Shown piece by piece: positions 16,412 to 25,439 of a stretch of DNA of 55,676 nucleotides (the stretch's first letter is position 1; each line of letters opens with the position of its first letter). Position numbers and translations under genes: made by a program. Below the pieces are notes generated by a model, which saw only the letters and a program-made list of their open reading frames with translations, did not search any database and was not told the origin of the DNA. The DNA is from Actinomycetes bacterium (GTDB lineage Bacteria; Actinomycetota; Thermoleophilia; RBG-16-64-13): assembly GCA_024637095.1 (NCBI GenBank), contig JAGXFV010000037.1, forward strand, positions 1 through 55,676, written 5' to 3'.

Positions 16412-18199
16412 CTAACCTGCCCCGACCTCGACGATGCGGTCTTGGGGCTGATAGACGGTGCGGATCGTCTGGGTTTCCTCGCCGCCTTCGATCAGCCCTA
16501 CAGTCCGGGTGACGGTCACCGTGAAGCCACGTTTGCCGGATTGGATCACCCTCTCTCGGCCGGGGGAGAGCTCGCTGGTGTTGCGCCGGATCTCGGTCGG
16601 CTCGGTGGGATTGGTCGGCTCGCCGTGGGAGGCGCGGACCGTCTCGGCGAGAGGCCGCCCATAGAGAGAGACGGTTATGGAGCCGGAGGTGTAGGTCGTC
16701 TTGACGACTATGGCCCCGGCGGTGTTGTTGGTGAAGCGGACGTCGAGCGCCGGATAGCTGAGCGTTGCCTCTCGCCCCATGGGGTAGCGCGAGATGTACC
16801 AGCTGTGCGCCCTCCACCGATCGAGCTGGACTCCGGCGAAGAAGGCGGCGTTGAAGGTGGTCGTGCCGAACTGAGAGGTGCCGCCTCCGCAGGTGTCCTC
16901 CAATTCGCCCTGGATGATCGTCGGCGCGGGCACGTAGCCCTTGTCACAACTGCGGGGGCCGGAGATCTCGTTGATCGAGAACTGTTCTCCGGGCAGAACG
17001 AGCGTGCCGTCGATGACGTCGGCGAGCTTTTGAATGTTCTGTACGCGTGGCTCCCCGGCGGCATGATAGGTGGTGAAGGTTCCGATGAGGTGGGTGGGCC
17101 TGAGCTGCTGGGCCTCTTCCTCGGTAAAGTCAGGCGGAATCCGCTCCACGGGCAGCTCTCCTTGGCGCGTGCCCTCGCGCAGAAGGGCCGCGATCCGTTC
17201 GGCCGCCGGCGCCGCATCGAACTGCGTGCCGACGCGCCCGGGCCTCAACCCGGCCTCGGCGGGTACGGGGGAGAAGCCCGTGCTGCCCTGGGCATCGAAG
17301 GTGCGGGGCGGGACGCGGCCCACCTCGTAGCCGAAGTTCTCGGGGCTGCGTTGGATCCGGCCGAGGATCTCCTCTCCAATCACATCTCCGAGCCGTTCGC
17401 TGCTGACCACGAGCTCGAGGGTGGCCCCGCCCGCCTCGGTTTCGCGTCCACGGGATTCGATGATGCGGGCGAGGTCGGCCGGCGCGAGGCTGAACTCCTC
17501 ACCGGCTGCCGTCAGCTGAAGGGGTGCGGCGACGGACCGCTCGGCCTGGGCCGCCACGGCTCGGACGTCCTCTTCGGGCACGTGCGGAGGTTCCGTGTCA
17601 ACCGGCAGGTCGAGTTCCTCCCGGCCTGGTCTGCGTACGGCTGCGGTTAACAGACCGACCGCTTCCTCCTGGCGCACTCGCGCGCTGCCGTGGGGCATTT
17701 GCACCTCGACCTCGAGAGTGTCGGGGTTGACGCGCACCTCACCGGGAGAGCGGTCTCGATCCACGGCGCTCGAGAGGTTGGATATCCGGACACGGACCAG
17801 TTCCTCGTCGTAGGTATCGACTGGCTCCAGGTCAACCGCTCTATATAGAGAGCGAACCCGCTCGAATAGGTCTCCCGGCAGCCCGTTGCGGCCACGGGAC
17901 ATCGCTGCATCGGCGCTGGCCTCGACGTTGATCTGGTAGGCGACCTCAGAGGGGAGAATCTCGTGGCGCTCGTCTTCGAAGGCGAAGACCACCGGCTGCG
18001 CCCCGAGCTCGTCGACCAGGGTCGCGAGTTCCTCCTCGACCTCGTCGCGGCTCATCAGCGAGACGTCGTGGCCCGCCACGGAGGTATTGGGCAGCACGCG
18101 CCCCGCCTGAACTCCCCAGAGCACCCCGGTTAACAACAGGCTGAGCGCCAAAAGAGCCGCGAGCCCGTAGGCGGCGTAAATGAGTCGGCGGCGGGTCAT
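16412..18199 (-). CDS. VanW-family cell-wall protein
   Basis: 595 residues. A short cytoplasmic Arg-rich N-terminus and one membrane segment (YAAYGLAALLALSLLLTGVLW) lead to an extracytoplasmic region with two PG_binding_4-type domains (roughly 35-330), then the VanW domain: IGTFTTYHAAG, LPGEQFSINEISGPRS, GGGTSQFGTTTFNAAFFAG, SWYISRYPMGREATL. The C-terminus is a beta-rich tail. VanW occurs next to vancomycin-resistance genes in some bacteria but is widespread in actinobacteria with no such link, and no other van gene is here, so a general wall role is likely. Confidence 0.93.
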   Translation of the reverse strand: MTRRRLIYAAYGLAALLALSLLLTGVLWGVQAGRVLPNTSVAGHDVSLMSRDEVEEELATLVDELGAQPVVFAFEDERHEILPSEVAYQINVEASADAAMSRGRNGLPGDLFERVRSLYRAVDLEPVDTYDEELVRVRISNLSSAVDRDRSPGEVRVNPDTLEVEVQMPHGSARVRQEEAVGLLTAAVRRPGREELDLPVDTEPPHVPEEDVRAVAAQAERSVAAPLQLTAAGEEFSLAPADLARIIESRGRETEAGGATLELVVSSERLGDVIGEEILGRIQRSPENFGYEVGRVPPRTFDAQGSTGFSPVPAEAGLRPGRVGTQFDAAPAAERIAALLREGTRQGELPVERIPPDFTEEEAQQLRPTHLIGTFTTYHAAGEPRVQNIQKLADVIDGTLVLPGEQFSINEISGPRSCDKGYVPAPTIIQGELEDTCGGGTSQFGTTTFNAAFFAGVQLDRWRAHSWYISRYPMGREATLSYPALDVRFTNNTAGAIVVKTTYTSGSITVSLYGRPLAETVRASHGEPTNPTEPTEIRRNTSELSPGRERVIQSGKRGFTVTVTRTVGLIEGGEETQTIRTVYQPQDRIVEVGAG

Positions 18200-18581
18200 G
18201 TTCGTCTCCGGCCGGCCGGCGGCGGTTGCGCCGGAATTGTCGAGATTTTAGCTATACTGCCTCGTCCAGCGCGGTTAGATCCTCATATGTGGGTCGAGCA
18301 CGGTCGTCACTCCCCGACCGTATGCGCCGATTTCCTGCCCGATCCCGCCAAAGAAGGTGGGAAAGGCGTAGATCATGCTTCATTGAGCTCCTCCTGGTCG
18401 TCCCTTCTCTCCAGGGATCGCGAGCATTGACTTCTAAATCGCCTTCCCTGCTTCCTGCGGCTCCAAGCACGGTCTTCGGGAATACGGGGTCTGAGTTCGC
18501 TTTACATCCCTTGCCGGGTACATGGGAAGCGGCCAGCGCGGCGGTGGCCACGGGCCACTCGATCCGCAGCAGGAAGGAATC
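18200..18581. other. Intergenic region upstream of VanW and BenE genes
   Basis: About 380 bp between divergent genes. Several ORFs cross it, but their compositions look like noise and none has homologous-looking motifs. It should carry the vanW promoter (AT-rich patch 18240-18260) and the transporter promoter. No riboswitch or tRNA-like fold was recognised. Confidence 0.4.
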
Positions 18582-18692
18582 GTGACGGTGATCTGGGCGG
18601 TGGGCCACGCTTTCAACTTCGGTTTGGTCAAGCCATCGGTCTTGGCTGAATTTGGTTACCCGATCGCCTCGCTGATCGCAGCAGATGGCTGA
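18582..18692 (+). CDS. Possible 36-residue leader ORF ahead of the transporter
   Basis: A GTG with AGGAAGG six bases upstream opens a 36-codon ORF (MTVIWAVGHAFNFG ... PIASLIAADG) whose stop overlaps the transporter start by eight bases, so it could couple translation. The peptide is hydrophobic and unlike known leaders. It may equally be a degenerate gene end. Confidence 0.3.
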   Translation: MTVIWAVGHAFNFGLVKPSVLAEFGYPIASLIAADG

Positions 18693-19893
18693 GAGAAAAG
18701 CTTCGCGCTTTCGCGAGCGGGTGCTTGCCCCGTGGAGCGCCGGGGTTTCGATGGTGGTCATCATGCTCTCGGTCCTGAGCATCCCGCTCGCGGCCGCGTC
18801 CCAACTGGAACTCTCGCCAGAAGAGGTCACAGCCTGGATTCTGGTGTTGTTCGGCCTGGGCGGCCTGCTCGCGCTGGTACTGTCCGTCCGCTACCGGCAG
18901 CCTCTGCTGGTGACCGGCAACGTGTTCATCATGATATTCGTGGCCTCATTGGGAACTCAGTTGAGCTGGTCGGAACTTGTTGGTGCGTCCCTGCTTGCCG
19001 GCGGATTTGTTTTGCTGCTTGGGGCCCTCGGCCTGACCGGGCGGTTGGCGCTCTGGCTGCCCGCTCCCATCGTCTATGGGTTGCTGGCGGGCGCGATCCT
19101 GCCCTTCTTCGTAGATCTCTTCGTCGCGCTGGGCGAGGAACCGGTCCCAGTCGGCATAATCTTGGGGACCTATTTGGTGGGGGCGCTGCTCCTCGGTGGG
19201 CGAGTTCCTCCGATTTTGCCGGCCATGGTCGTCGCCTTCGCGGTCGCCGCCGTGACCGGCGAGGTGAGGGTCATTCCCGAAGGGGCGGCGTTTTTGGCGC
19301 CCGCCGTGACTATCCCTGTCTTTTCCCTGGATGCGATGCTTGCCGCCACGCCGGTCATGGTTGTGCTGATCACGCTTCAGGCCAACGTGCCCTCAATCGC
19401 ATTTCTCAAAGCACAAGGGTATACGCCGCCGGAGCGGGTCGTTACGATGGTAAGCGGCGTTGGAACGCTGGCAGGTTCCCTGCTCGGCCCGATAGGGATC
19501 TCGCTCTCGTTGCCGGCAACCGCGATAGTGGGGGGTGAAGCTTCCGGGGACCGGGATGTCCGTTACTGGGGCGCGTCCCTGGTGGGTTTGGCCGCGCTAC
19601 TCGTTGGGATTCTCGCCCCCTTCGCGGCGGAGTTTGCGGGAAGCGTGCCCCAGCCGCTGCTGGACGCGGTCGTCGGTCTGGCCGTCATCGGCGTGCTGGC
19701 CAACGCCCTTCGAGCGGCCACCCGGGGGCCCCTTGTGTTGGGGCCGATGTTTGCCTTCGCCGTCTCCCTATCGGGTCTCTCCCTCTTCGGGCTTGGTCCG
19801 TTCTTCTGGGCGCTGGCCCTCGGCCTGGTCGCTTCCTTCTTCCTTGAAGGAGCCGGATGGAAGGAGCTTCGGCAGGGCGAGAGCGCCTCCTAA
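18685..19893 (+). CDS. BenE-family membrane transporter
   Basis: 402 residues with about 11-12 hydrophobic segments and a short positively charged N-terminus. Organisation and motifs such as QPLLVTGNVFIMIF, LPAPIVYGLLAGAILPFF, ITLQANVPSIAFLKAQGY and the GPIGISLSLPATAIVGGEAS helix match the BenE (benzoate/H+ symporter, NCS2-like) family. Family members import benzoate or related carboxylates, but no aromatic catabolism genes lie nearby and the substrate is open. The ATG lies inside the possible leader ORF. Confidence 0.85.
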   Translation: MAERKASRFRERVLAPWSAGVSMVVIMLSVLSIPLAAASQLELSPEEVTAWILVLFGLGGLLALVLSVRYRQPLLVTGNVFIMIFVASLGTQLSWSELVGASLLAGGFVLLLGALGLTGRLALWLPAPIVYGLLAGAILPFFVDLFVALGEEPVPVGIILGTYLVGALLLGGRVPPILPAMVVAFAVAAVTGEVRVIPEGAAFLAPAVTIPVFSLDAMLAATPVMVVLITLQANVPSIAFLKAQGYTPPERVVTMVSGVGTLAGSLLGPIGISLSLPATAIVGGEASGDRDVRYWGASLVGLAALLVGILAPFAAEFAGSVPQPLLDAVVGLAVIGVLANALRAATRGPLVLGPMFAFAVSLSGLSLFGLGPFFWALALGLVASFFLEGAGWKELRQGESAS

Positions 19894-19918
19894 CCTTCCG
19901 TTGGCGGAGCTCCGACAC

Positions 19919-20497
19919 CTACTTCGCAAAGAGTGAGAGGTAGTGGTAGGGGCCGACATCAATCAATTCGGTGAAGTCGAAGCCGAACTTCTTCACGATC
20001 TGCTCGAGCTCTGCGGGATTAAGCCTGATGTCGATCGGCGGACCCGGCGGACCCTCTACCTTCTCGAACTCGACCACCGCCAGAATGCCGTCGCCTCTTA
20101 GGACGCGGCGCATCTCGCGGAGCGCGCCTTCGTGCGTTCCGTCCAGCACCAGATCATGAAGCACCGTCGCGATCAGACAGACGTCAATGCTCTCGTCATC
20201 CACCGGAATGGTCGAGCCCACGTCGGCCACCATCGGCACTATCCGCGTGACTCCCCTTAGGGTCGCCTCTGCCTCGAGGGCGGCGATGCCCTCCTTCCAG
20301 AGATCGACCGCGTATATCCGGCCGTTCCCTTCGGTACCCATGCGTCCGGCCGCGGCCAGGGTGTAGTTGCCCACGCCGCTCCCCACGTCCAGCAGGTTGG
20401 TTTCCGGCCCGAGGCTCAAGTTCTCGAACAGTCGCTCGGCATCGACCAGATCGAAAGTGCTCTTGCCCGCAGCTGTGGGTCCCGGCTCACTCGACAT
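19919..20497 (-). CDS. Class I SAM-dependent methyltransferase
   Basis: 192 residues. Motif I LLDVGSGVGNYTLAAA, an acidic post-I loop (YAVDLW), motif II VCLIATVLHDLV and DGILAVVEF. This is the UbiE/MenG-like small-molecule methyltransferase fold. The acceptor is unknown; there are no paired cysteines as in arsenite methyltransferase. AAGGAGG precedes the ATG. Its 5' end faces the 3' end of terC 25 bp away on the same strand, so the two may be co-transcribed. Confidence 0.88.
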   Translation of the reverse strand: MSSEPGPTAAGKSTFDLVDAERLFENLSLGPETNLLDVGSGVGNYTLAAAGRMGTEGNGRIYAVDLWKEGIAALEAEATLRGVTRIVPMVADVGSTIPVDDESIDVCLIATVLHDLVLDGTHEGALREMRRVLRGDGILAVVEFEKVEGPPGPPIDIRLNPAELEQIVKKFGFDFTELIDVGPYHYLSLFAK

Positions 20498-20522
20498 GGG
20501 GCCTCCTTATGGGGGAGTAGCA

Positions 20523-21254
20523 TTAAATGGGAGTACGCGGTCTCTCTTGGTCGATATTACTGCGCCGACGGAAGTTGAGAGCCTCCACCGCGAGGGCGAA
20601 GAGGATGGCCGCGTAGACGTAGCCCCGCTCGACATGCTGGCCGAAGCCGTCCAGGAACAGCATCATTCCGACCAAGAGCAGGAAAGAGAGCGCCAGCAGC
20701 TTCACGCTCGGATGCTTGCCGATGAAGCGGGAGAGGGGCGCGGCGTAGAACATCATGATGGCGATGGCGATGCCGATCGCGATGACGATGATGGGGATGT
20801 TCTTGGTGAGCCCAACCGCTGTCAGAACGGAATCGATCGCGAAGATCATGTCGATCACCAGAATGAGGGCGATCACTCCGGCGAACGAGGCGGATTTGCG
20901 CGCTCCAGGCTCCTCCTCCTTGAGTTCGGTGGTGTTGAAAATCTCTCGCGTCGCTTTGTAGATAAGGAAGAGACCGCCACCAATCAGCACCAGGTCGCTG
21001 ACGCTGAACTCGTTGCCGGAGACGGTGAACAGGGGCTCCTCGAACTGCAGGAGCAGAGAGACCCCGAACACCAGGGCCACCCGGCCAAAGAGCGCGAGAC
21101 CCAGACCGATCCGCTGCGCCGGCACACGCTTCTCCTCCGGCAGGCCTTCGGTCGCGATGGCGATGAAGACCACGTTGTCGATCCCCAACACGATCTCGAG
21201 GATTGTCAGGGTCAGCAGGGCAACGAGACCCTGTGTGCTCAGCAGCTCTTCGAT
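20523..21254 (-). CDS. TerC-family integral membrane protein, apparent ATC start
   Basis: 243 residues if read from 21254. TerC hallmark LEIVLGIDNVVFIAI at the N-terminus, followed by about seven membrane spans, with the second acidic helix VIDMIFAIDSV. TerC proteins are linked to tellurium resistance and, in several bacteria, to manganese export and metalation of exoenzymes. The only standard start in frame (GTG, 21191) would delete the first helix and the conserved Glu. Upstream, a perfect GAGGAGG (21262-21268) sits seven bases from an ATC codon (21252-21254), then codons for EELLSTQGLVALLTLTILE, just what the family has. So initiation seems to be at ATC, or an ATG was mutated or misread. 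Confidence 0.8.
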   Translation of the reverse strand: MEELLSTQGLVALLTLTILEIVLGIDNVVFIAIATEGLPEEKRVPAQRIGLGLALFGRVALVFGVSLLLQFEEPLFTVSGNEFSVSDLVLIGGGLFLIYKATREIFNTTELKEEEPGARKSASFAGVIALILVIDMIFAIDSVLTAVGLTKNIPIIVIAIGIAIAIMMFYAAPLSRFIGKHPSVKLLALSFLLLVGMMLFLDGFGQHVERGYVYAAILFALAVEALNFRRRSNIDQERPRTPI

Positions 21255-21502
21255 CTTCCGGCCTCCTCAGCCCCCGCATTTCCCGGCTCCGAAGGGTCTT
21301 TACCCGATGCGGCGGTTTCGATTCGAGAGTTCGCCCGCTGATCCGGCGCCTCGGATTCATCAGTCCTTAAGGGCAACGAAAGAAATAGGCAATATCTGGG
21401 GGGGATGCTGTCGAGTGCAAGAGCTTCCGCCTCGCAGGCAGCAGGCGGAAGCCGACGACCGAAGGGCAGACCCTCTCACCAAGGGAGAGGGGAGAGAGGA
21501 AG

Positions 21503-22555
21503 ATGAAGATGGAGACGAAGACAAAAAGGGCATCACTGCTCGCGCTCGCGGCGCTCGCGATCCTGGTATTGGTCGCGGTGGTGATCGTCGGCTGCGGTGA
21601 TGACGGAGACGACACGGCCACGACCATGGTGGACGAGACGACGACCACCGTGGCCGCGGAAACAACGACGACGGTGATGGACGAGATGACGGCGGTAGAT
21701 CCCGCGACCGCTCCCCGCGCCTCGATCGACCGGTTCAGCATGGAGGCGGGGACGCTTCAGGTGCGGGACGAGTCCAACGGGCTCCCCGGGGCGAATGAAC
21801 CGATCGACTTCGATCAAGGCCCCTTCATAACCCAGGGACTGGGTCCCAATGGCGAGATCGTGAAGTATTACAACTTTGACGTTCAGCCGACCACGGCGGC
21901 GCCCATCTATGCGCTCTTCAAAGAGGGTGAGGACGTCCCGATCGAAGGTCAGTTGAACATCGTCGGGGTCATTCCCGGGGACCCGGGCTACAACGACTTC
22001 TGGCACGTGAACAAGGTGACCGTATCGGACGACTACGTTGCCAACTCGATCACCAACGTTGGAGAACTCATGGACTCCGGCTACCCGATCGAGGCCACCG
22101 GCATCATCGTCAATTGCCCGGTGGTTCCGGACGGCTCGACCGCGGAACTCAGACTGACCGATGAGGAGGACCTGGGGCTGACCATGGGCTGGTATGAGGA
22201 CCAGGTGATCTACTACTTCAACTTCTCAGAGAAGATGTTGAGCGTCACCCCGCCCGCCGAGGGCCAGCCTGAAGTGCCGACCGCGGACATTCTCGTGACC
22301 TTCAACGTCAATCCCGACCAACCCAATGGTGGTCCGGTCTCGGGCTTCATGACCGAGATGGGGAGCGGGCAGACCCATAACGTGGTCGCGACCCTTCCCA
22401 GCGATCCGGGGTACTCCCCTCTCTGGGACGTTGACGTCTACGACAACGCGGAGTTCAGCTCGGTTAGCGATCTGGCCTCCGCCCAGGCCGCCCCGGCCCT
22501 GGCCATGGGCGTTGCGTTGGTCAATTGCCCGATAGTGTCGGTGGAGATGAGGTAG
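21503..22555 (+). CDS. Secreted lipoprotein with duplicated domain
   Basis: 350 residues. Lys-rich n-region, hydrophobic stretch LALAALAILVLVAVVIVGC with lipobox, then a Thr-rich linker (TTTTVAAETTTTV). The mature part has two related halves: VKYYNFDVQPTTAAPIYALF ... GDPGYNDFWHVNKVTV and VIYYFNFSEKMLSV ... SDPGYSPLWDVDVYDN, each ending in a NCPxV motif. I do not recognise the family. GAGGAAG precedes the ATG. The GDPGY-x-W-V repeats suggest a two-lobed beta domain. Ends in a strong hairpin. Confidence 0.8.
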   Translation: MKMETKTKRASLLALAALAILVLVAVVIVGCGDDGDDTATTMVDETTTTVAAETTTTVMDEMTAVDPATAPRASIDRFSMEAGTLQVRDESNGLPGANEPIDFDQGPFITQGLGPNGEIVKYYNFDVQPTTAAPIYALFKEGEDVPIEGQLNIVGVIPGDPGYNDFWHVNKVTVSDDYVANSITNVGELMDSGYPIEATGIIVNCPVVPDGSTAELRLTDEEDLGLTMGWYEDQVIYYFNFSEKMLSVTPPAEGQPEVPTADILVTFNVNPDQPNGGPVSGFMTEMGSGQTHNVVATLPSDPGYSPLWDVDVYDNAEFSSVSDLASAQAAPALAMGVALVNCPIVSVEMR

Positions 22556-22585
22556 ACGGCTCCAGAGGCACCGGTGACAGGAAGG

Positions 22586-22619
22586 ACGGCGGGAAGTGGC
22601 GATGATCGCTTCCCGCCGT
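22586..22619 (+). terminator. Hairpin after the duplicated-domain lipoprotein
   Basis: Perfect 11-bp arms ACGGCGGGAAG (22586-22596) and CTTCCCGCCGT (22609-22619) around a 12-nt loop, 30 bp past the stop. No T-tract follows, so it may stabilise the 3' end more than terminate. Confidence 0.55.
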
Positions 22620-22647
22620 TCGAGTCCGCTTCCGGTATCCTCGGGGA

Positions 22648-23073
22648 GTGAACGGCCAGCAGCCTCCGTCTTTTAACTCCCGGCGCCCACGTGGGGTGAC
22701 CATCATGGCATTACTGCTGATGGTCCAGGCCACTCTGTGGGGGCTGGCCGGCTCACTGGATCTATTGGAGGCGCGGCCTGCTTTCCCGCTGGCCGAGGAC
22801 CTGTCGCCTGCCACCCTCGCCCTGGCGGCCCTGAACATCGCGGTCGCTGTGGGCATGCTCCTGCTGCGGCCGTGGGCGTGGCTCGCGGCCATCAGCCTCC
22901 AGGGGGTCATTCTGGCCTGGGGTCTACTGACCTATTTTCGCGGAGACCCGCACTATCTGGCCATGGCCGTCGCCGTCTCCCTGGTGCTCTACCTAAACCT
23001 GAGGGAGGTTAGGCGGCCGTTCGGCGCGGAGGAGTTGCATCCTCGGAGGGTCATGCGCGAGAGGGAGTTATGA
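22648..23073 (+). CDS. Small four-helix membrane protein
   Basis: 141 residues with a GTG start. Four hydrophobic segments (VTIMALLLMVQATLWGLAG, LALAALNIAVAVGMLLL, WLAAISLQGVILAWGLL, LAMAVAVSLVLYLNL) between charged ends. Resembles uncharacterised DUF2127-like small membrane proteins, but the match is weak. No functional motif. Confidence 0.7.
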   Translation: MNGQQPPSFNSRRPRGVTIMALLLMVQATLWGLAGSLDLLEARPAFPLAEDLSPATLALAALNIAVAVGMLLLRPWAWLAAISLQGVILAWGLLTYFRGDPHYLAMAVAVSLVLYLNLREVRRPFGAEELHPRRVMREREL

Positions 23074-23095
23074 CGCCGGCGCCGGGACCAGCCCT

Positions 23096-24931
23096 ATGAG
23101 TGCCGAGTCGAGTCACATGCCCGCGGAACCCGTCGCTGATCTCGAGCTTTTGCGCCGCTTTGAGCCTCAGCTGCGTCTCACCCGGGGTGAGCATTTCCAG
23201 CCCATGGGGATCGACACCTACCTGGGGCTGACCGATCTCGTCGCGAGGCGCGCAGGGAAAGAGCCCGAAGTAGTGGTGCCCCGGCCCGCGGTGACCCAGG
23301 AGGTGCTGGCGAAATGGGGAGGCGGGCCTGCCGACGCCGTCAGTTACCTGCAGTTCGTCCGGCGGCCGCTCAACGCTCTGGAACTGGTCAGGTTTCGAAC
23401 CCAGCAGTCGCCCAGTAGGCAGTTCCACCGAGGAACGTTGCGCCTGGCTCGCGTGGGGCTGGCGGGGCGCCTCCTCGATGCAGCCTTCGCTCTGTCTTTC
23501 CTAGCCCGGGGGCGCGTTCCCGGCGGCGTGGCCGCCGCCGCGGCAGCCACCAACCGCCAGACCGTGGGCGACGACCTGCCCGTCTACTACGGCCGCGTCA
23601 CCCGCACGCCGAGCTACACAGTCCTTCAGTACTACTTCTTCTACGCCTACAACGATTACCGCAGTCACTACCGCGGGGCCAACGATCATGAAGGCGACTG
23701 GGAGCTGGTTAGCCTGTATCTTTCCGAGGACCGCGATGAGGGGCCGACCTTGGAGTGGGCCGCTTTTGCGGCCCACGACCGCTCGGGGCCGGACTTGCGG
23801 CGCCGCTGGGACGATCCTGAGCTGGAACGTGTCGGGGAGCACCCGGTCCTCTACGTGGGCGCGGGCAGCCATGCCGGCTTCTTCGCTCCTGGCGATTACC
23901 TGATCCGTATCGAGCTTCGCCCCCTGGCTCGTCTGCGAGAGCACCTGGAGGAACTGCGCGATGCGTGGCGTTGGCTGCTTCGCCAGAGGGGGAGCGTCGA
24001 CAGTGAGCCGGAGGACCGAAGATTGGCGCTGGCTTTCGTCGATTACGCCCGGGGAGACGGTCGGATGCTTGGGCCGCGAACCGAGCACCCGTTCGGGGCT
24101 CGCCTGGTCGAGGAGCAGCCGGCCCTTCTCGAATACGCAGGCCTTTGGGGCCGCTACTCCCAGGACTTCTTGCGGGGAGAGGACGCGCCGACGGGACCCC
24201 GGTTCAATCCGGACGGTTCCCTACGCACCTCCTGGTACGACCCGGTGGGCTGGGCCGGGCTGCACGGGGTTCCGCCTCTCTCTCAGGAGGCGGAGATGAT
24301 TTCGGAGGAGTTGGAGAAGCTGGTTTCGTCCCGCCTGGCCACGGAGGAAGCGGCGGCTGCGGCGGCCGAGGCCGAAGGGTTGGGGGTTCGACTGGCGGCC
24401 CTGGAGCAGCTTCCCGCCCCTCCTGCCGAGCTCGAAGGGCGGGCCGTCGAGTTGGAAAAGGCGACGCGGCGGGCGCAGGCACTCCTTCGCGAGCTCGGCG
24501 AGCAGGACAGGCTGATAGAGGCCCTACAGGAGCGGCGAACACAGTTGCTCGCCGGGGAGCGGGAAGATCCGAGGGCCCACCTGAGGCAGCCGGCGATCCC
24601 CGAGACAGCGGAAGGACCCCGCTTGAGGCGCTTGGCCGAGACCTGGAGCGCCCTCAGTGCCGGGCTGCTCCTGCTTGGCGGTGTGGCGGTGGCCGGTGTC
24701 TTTAGGGTGAGTCCCCTGCCCTTGCTGCTCCTTCTGGGAGGCTTCATCTTCGTCGAGTCTCTCTTCTCCCGCAGACTCGTCGTCTTCGTCCACGCTCTGG
24801 TCCTGGGGCTGGCCTTGGTGACTCTCGCGATCCTCGTGTGGGAGTTCTGGTGGCCGATCTTTATCGCCCTCACGGCGGCTCTGGGTGTATATCTCATCTG
24901 GAGTAACCTGGCTGAACTGCGGGGGCGCTGA
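23096..24931 (+). CDS. Vps62-like protein with coiled coil and C-terminal membrane helices
   Basis: 611 residues. An N-terminal domain (residues 15-110) precedes a region like the Vps62 domain: DDLPVYYGRVTR, VLQYYFFYAYNDYR, NDHEGDWELVSLYL, HPVLYVGAGSHAGFFAPGDY. Residues 400-490 form an Ala/Glu-rich coiled coil, and residues 515-605 carry four hydrophobic segments ending in YLIWSNLAELRGR. Vps62 domains are found in eukaryotic vacuolar sorting proteins and in bacterial proteins of unknown function. The HEGDWE and GSHAGFF motifs look like a possible metal or active site; no activity is established. Confidence 0.75.
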   Translation: MSAESSHMPAEPVADLELLRRFEPQLRLTRGEHFQPMGIDTYLGLTDLVARRAGKEPEVVVPRPAVTQEVLAKWGGGPADAVSYLQFVRRPLNALELVRFRTQQSPSRQFHRGTLRLARVGLAGRLLDAAFALSFLARGRVPGGVAAAAAATNRQTVGDDLPVYYGRVTRTPSYTVLQYYFFYAYNDYRSHYRGANDHEGDWELVSLYLSEDRDEGPTLEWAAFAAHDRSGPDLRRRWDDPELERVGEHPVLYVGAGSHAGFFAPGDYLIRIELRPLARLREHLEELRDAWRWLLRQRGSVDSEPEDRRLALAFVDYARGDGRMLGPRTEHPFGARLVEEQPALLEYAGLWGRYSQDFLRGEDAPTGPRFNPDGSLRTSWYDPVGWAGLHGVPPLSQEAEMISEELEKLVSSRLATEEAAAAAAEAEGLGVRLAALEQLPAPPAELEGRAVELEKATRRAQALLRELGEQDRLIEALQERRTQLLAGEREDPRAHLRQPAIPETAEGPRLRRLAETWSALSAGLLLLGGVAVAGVFRVSPLPLLLLLGGFIFVESLFSRRLVVFVHALVLGLALVTLAILVWEFWWPIFIALTAALGVYLIWSNLAELRGR

Positions 24932-25110
24932 GCTCCGTCACCTCCACGGCATTCCGATGGCCGGACGCGAGGTCTCCAATGATCTGAGGGCCTTCGCCCT
25001 AGGGGACGGGCGGCGCGGTATGGATCGGGAGGGGGCGGCGCACTAGAATACCGACGAGCAAGAAGGCACCGATGGGCGGACCGCGAATCGCCCCACCAGG
25101 AAGGAAGCCA

Positions 25111-25386
25111 ATGCACACTCCCGCCGTCGTCTCGGTTCTCGGAGAGGACCGGGTTGGTATCGTGGCCGCTGTCGCGACCGCGCTGGCAGAAGCTCAGGCC
25201 AACATCGAAGACATCCGGCAGACCATCATCGGGGGGATCTTCTCCATGACCATGCTCGTGACGGTGCGCGAAGAGGCCGTCGCCTTCGACGAACTTCAGC
25301 GCCGGTTGGCCCGGACCGCCGAAGACATTGGCGTGCAGATCACACTCCAGCGCGAGGACGTCTTCCGCTACATGCATCGCATCTAG
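25111..25386 (+). CDS. ACT-domain protein (UPF0237 type)
   Basis: 91 residues consisting of one ACT domain: [35 protein letters not shown], a ligand-binding regulatory fold for amino acids or similar. AGGAAGGAAG precedes the ATG at 25111. It lies 53 bp before the DUF711 gene; the ACT-DUF711 pair is a conserved arrangement, and a second, mostly deleted copy lies at 3214-3408. The ligand is unknown. Confidence 0.93.
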   Translation: MHTPAVVSVLGEDRVGIVAAVATALAEAQANIEDIRQTIIGGIFSMTMLVTVREEAVAFDELQRRLARTAEDIGVQITLQREDVFRYMHRI

Positions 25387-25439
25387 GCACAGCTCCGCCC
25401 TCCCCCGTCCTCTCAAATCCGTCTCCAGGAGGTCCGCTC

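Noticed and set aside
16412-18199. Vancomycin resistance from VanW
   Set aside because: VanW alone does not give resistance; no vanHAX or VanRS genes are here.
18226-18585. Plus-strand 119-residue ORF upstream of the transporter
   Set aside because: Ser/Arg-rich composition without motifs; probably noise in an intergenic region.
21191-21193. GTG as the start of terC
   Set aside because: It would remove the first membrane helix and conserved Glu, and has no ribosome site, unlike the upstream ATC.
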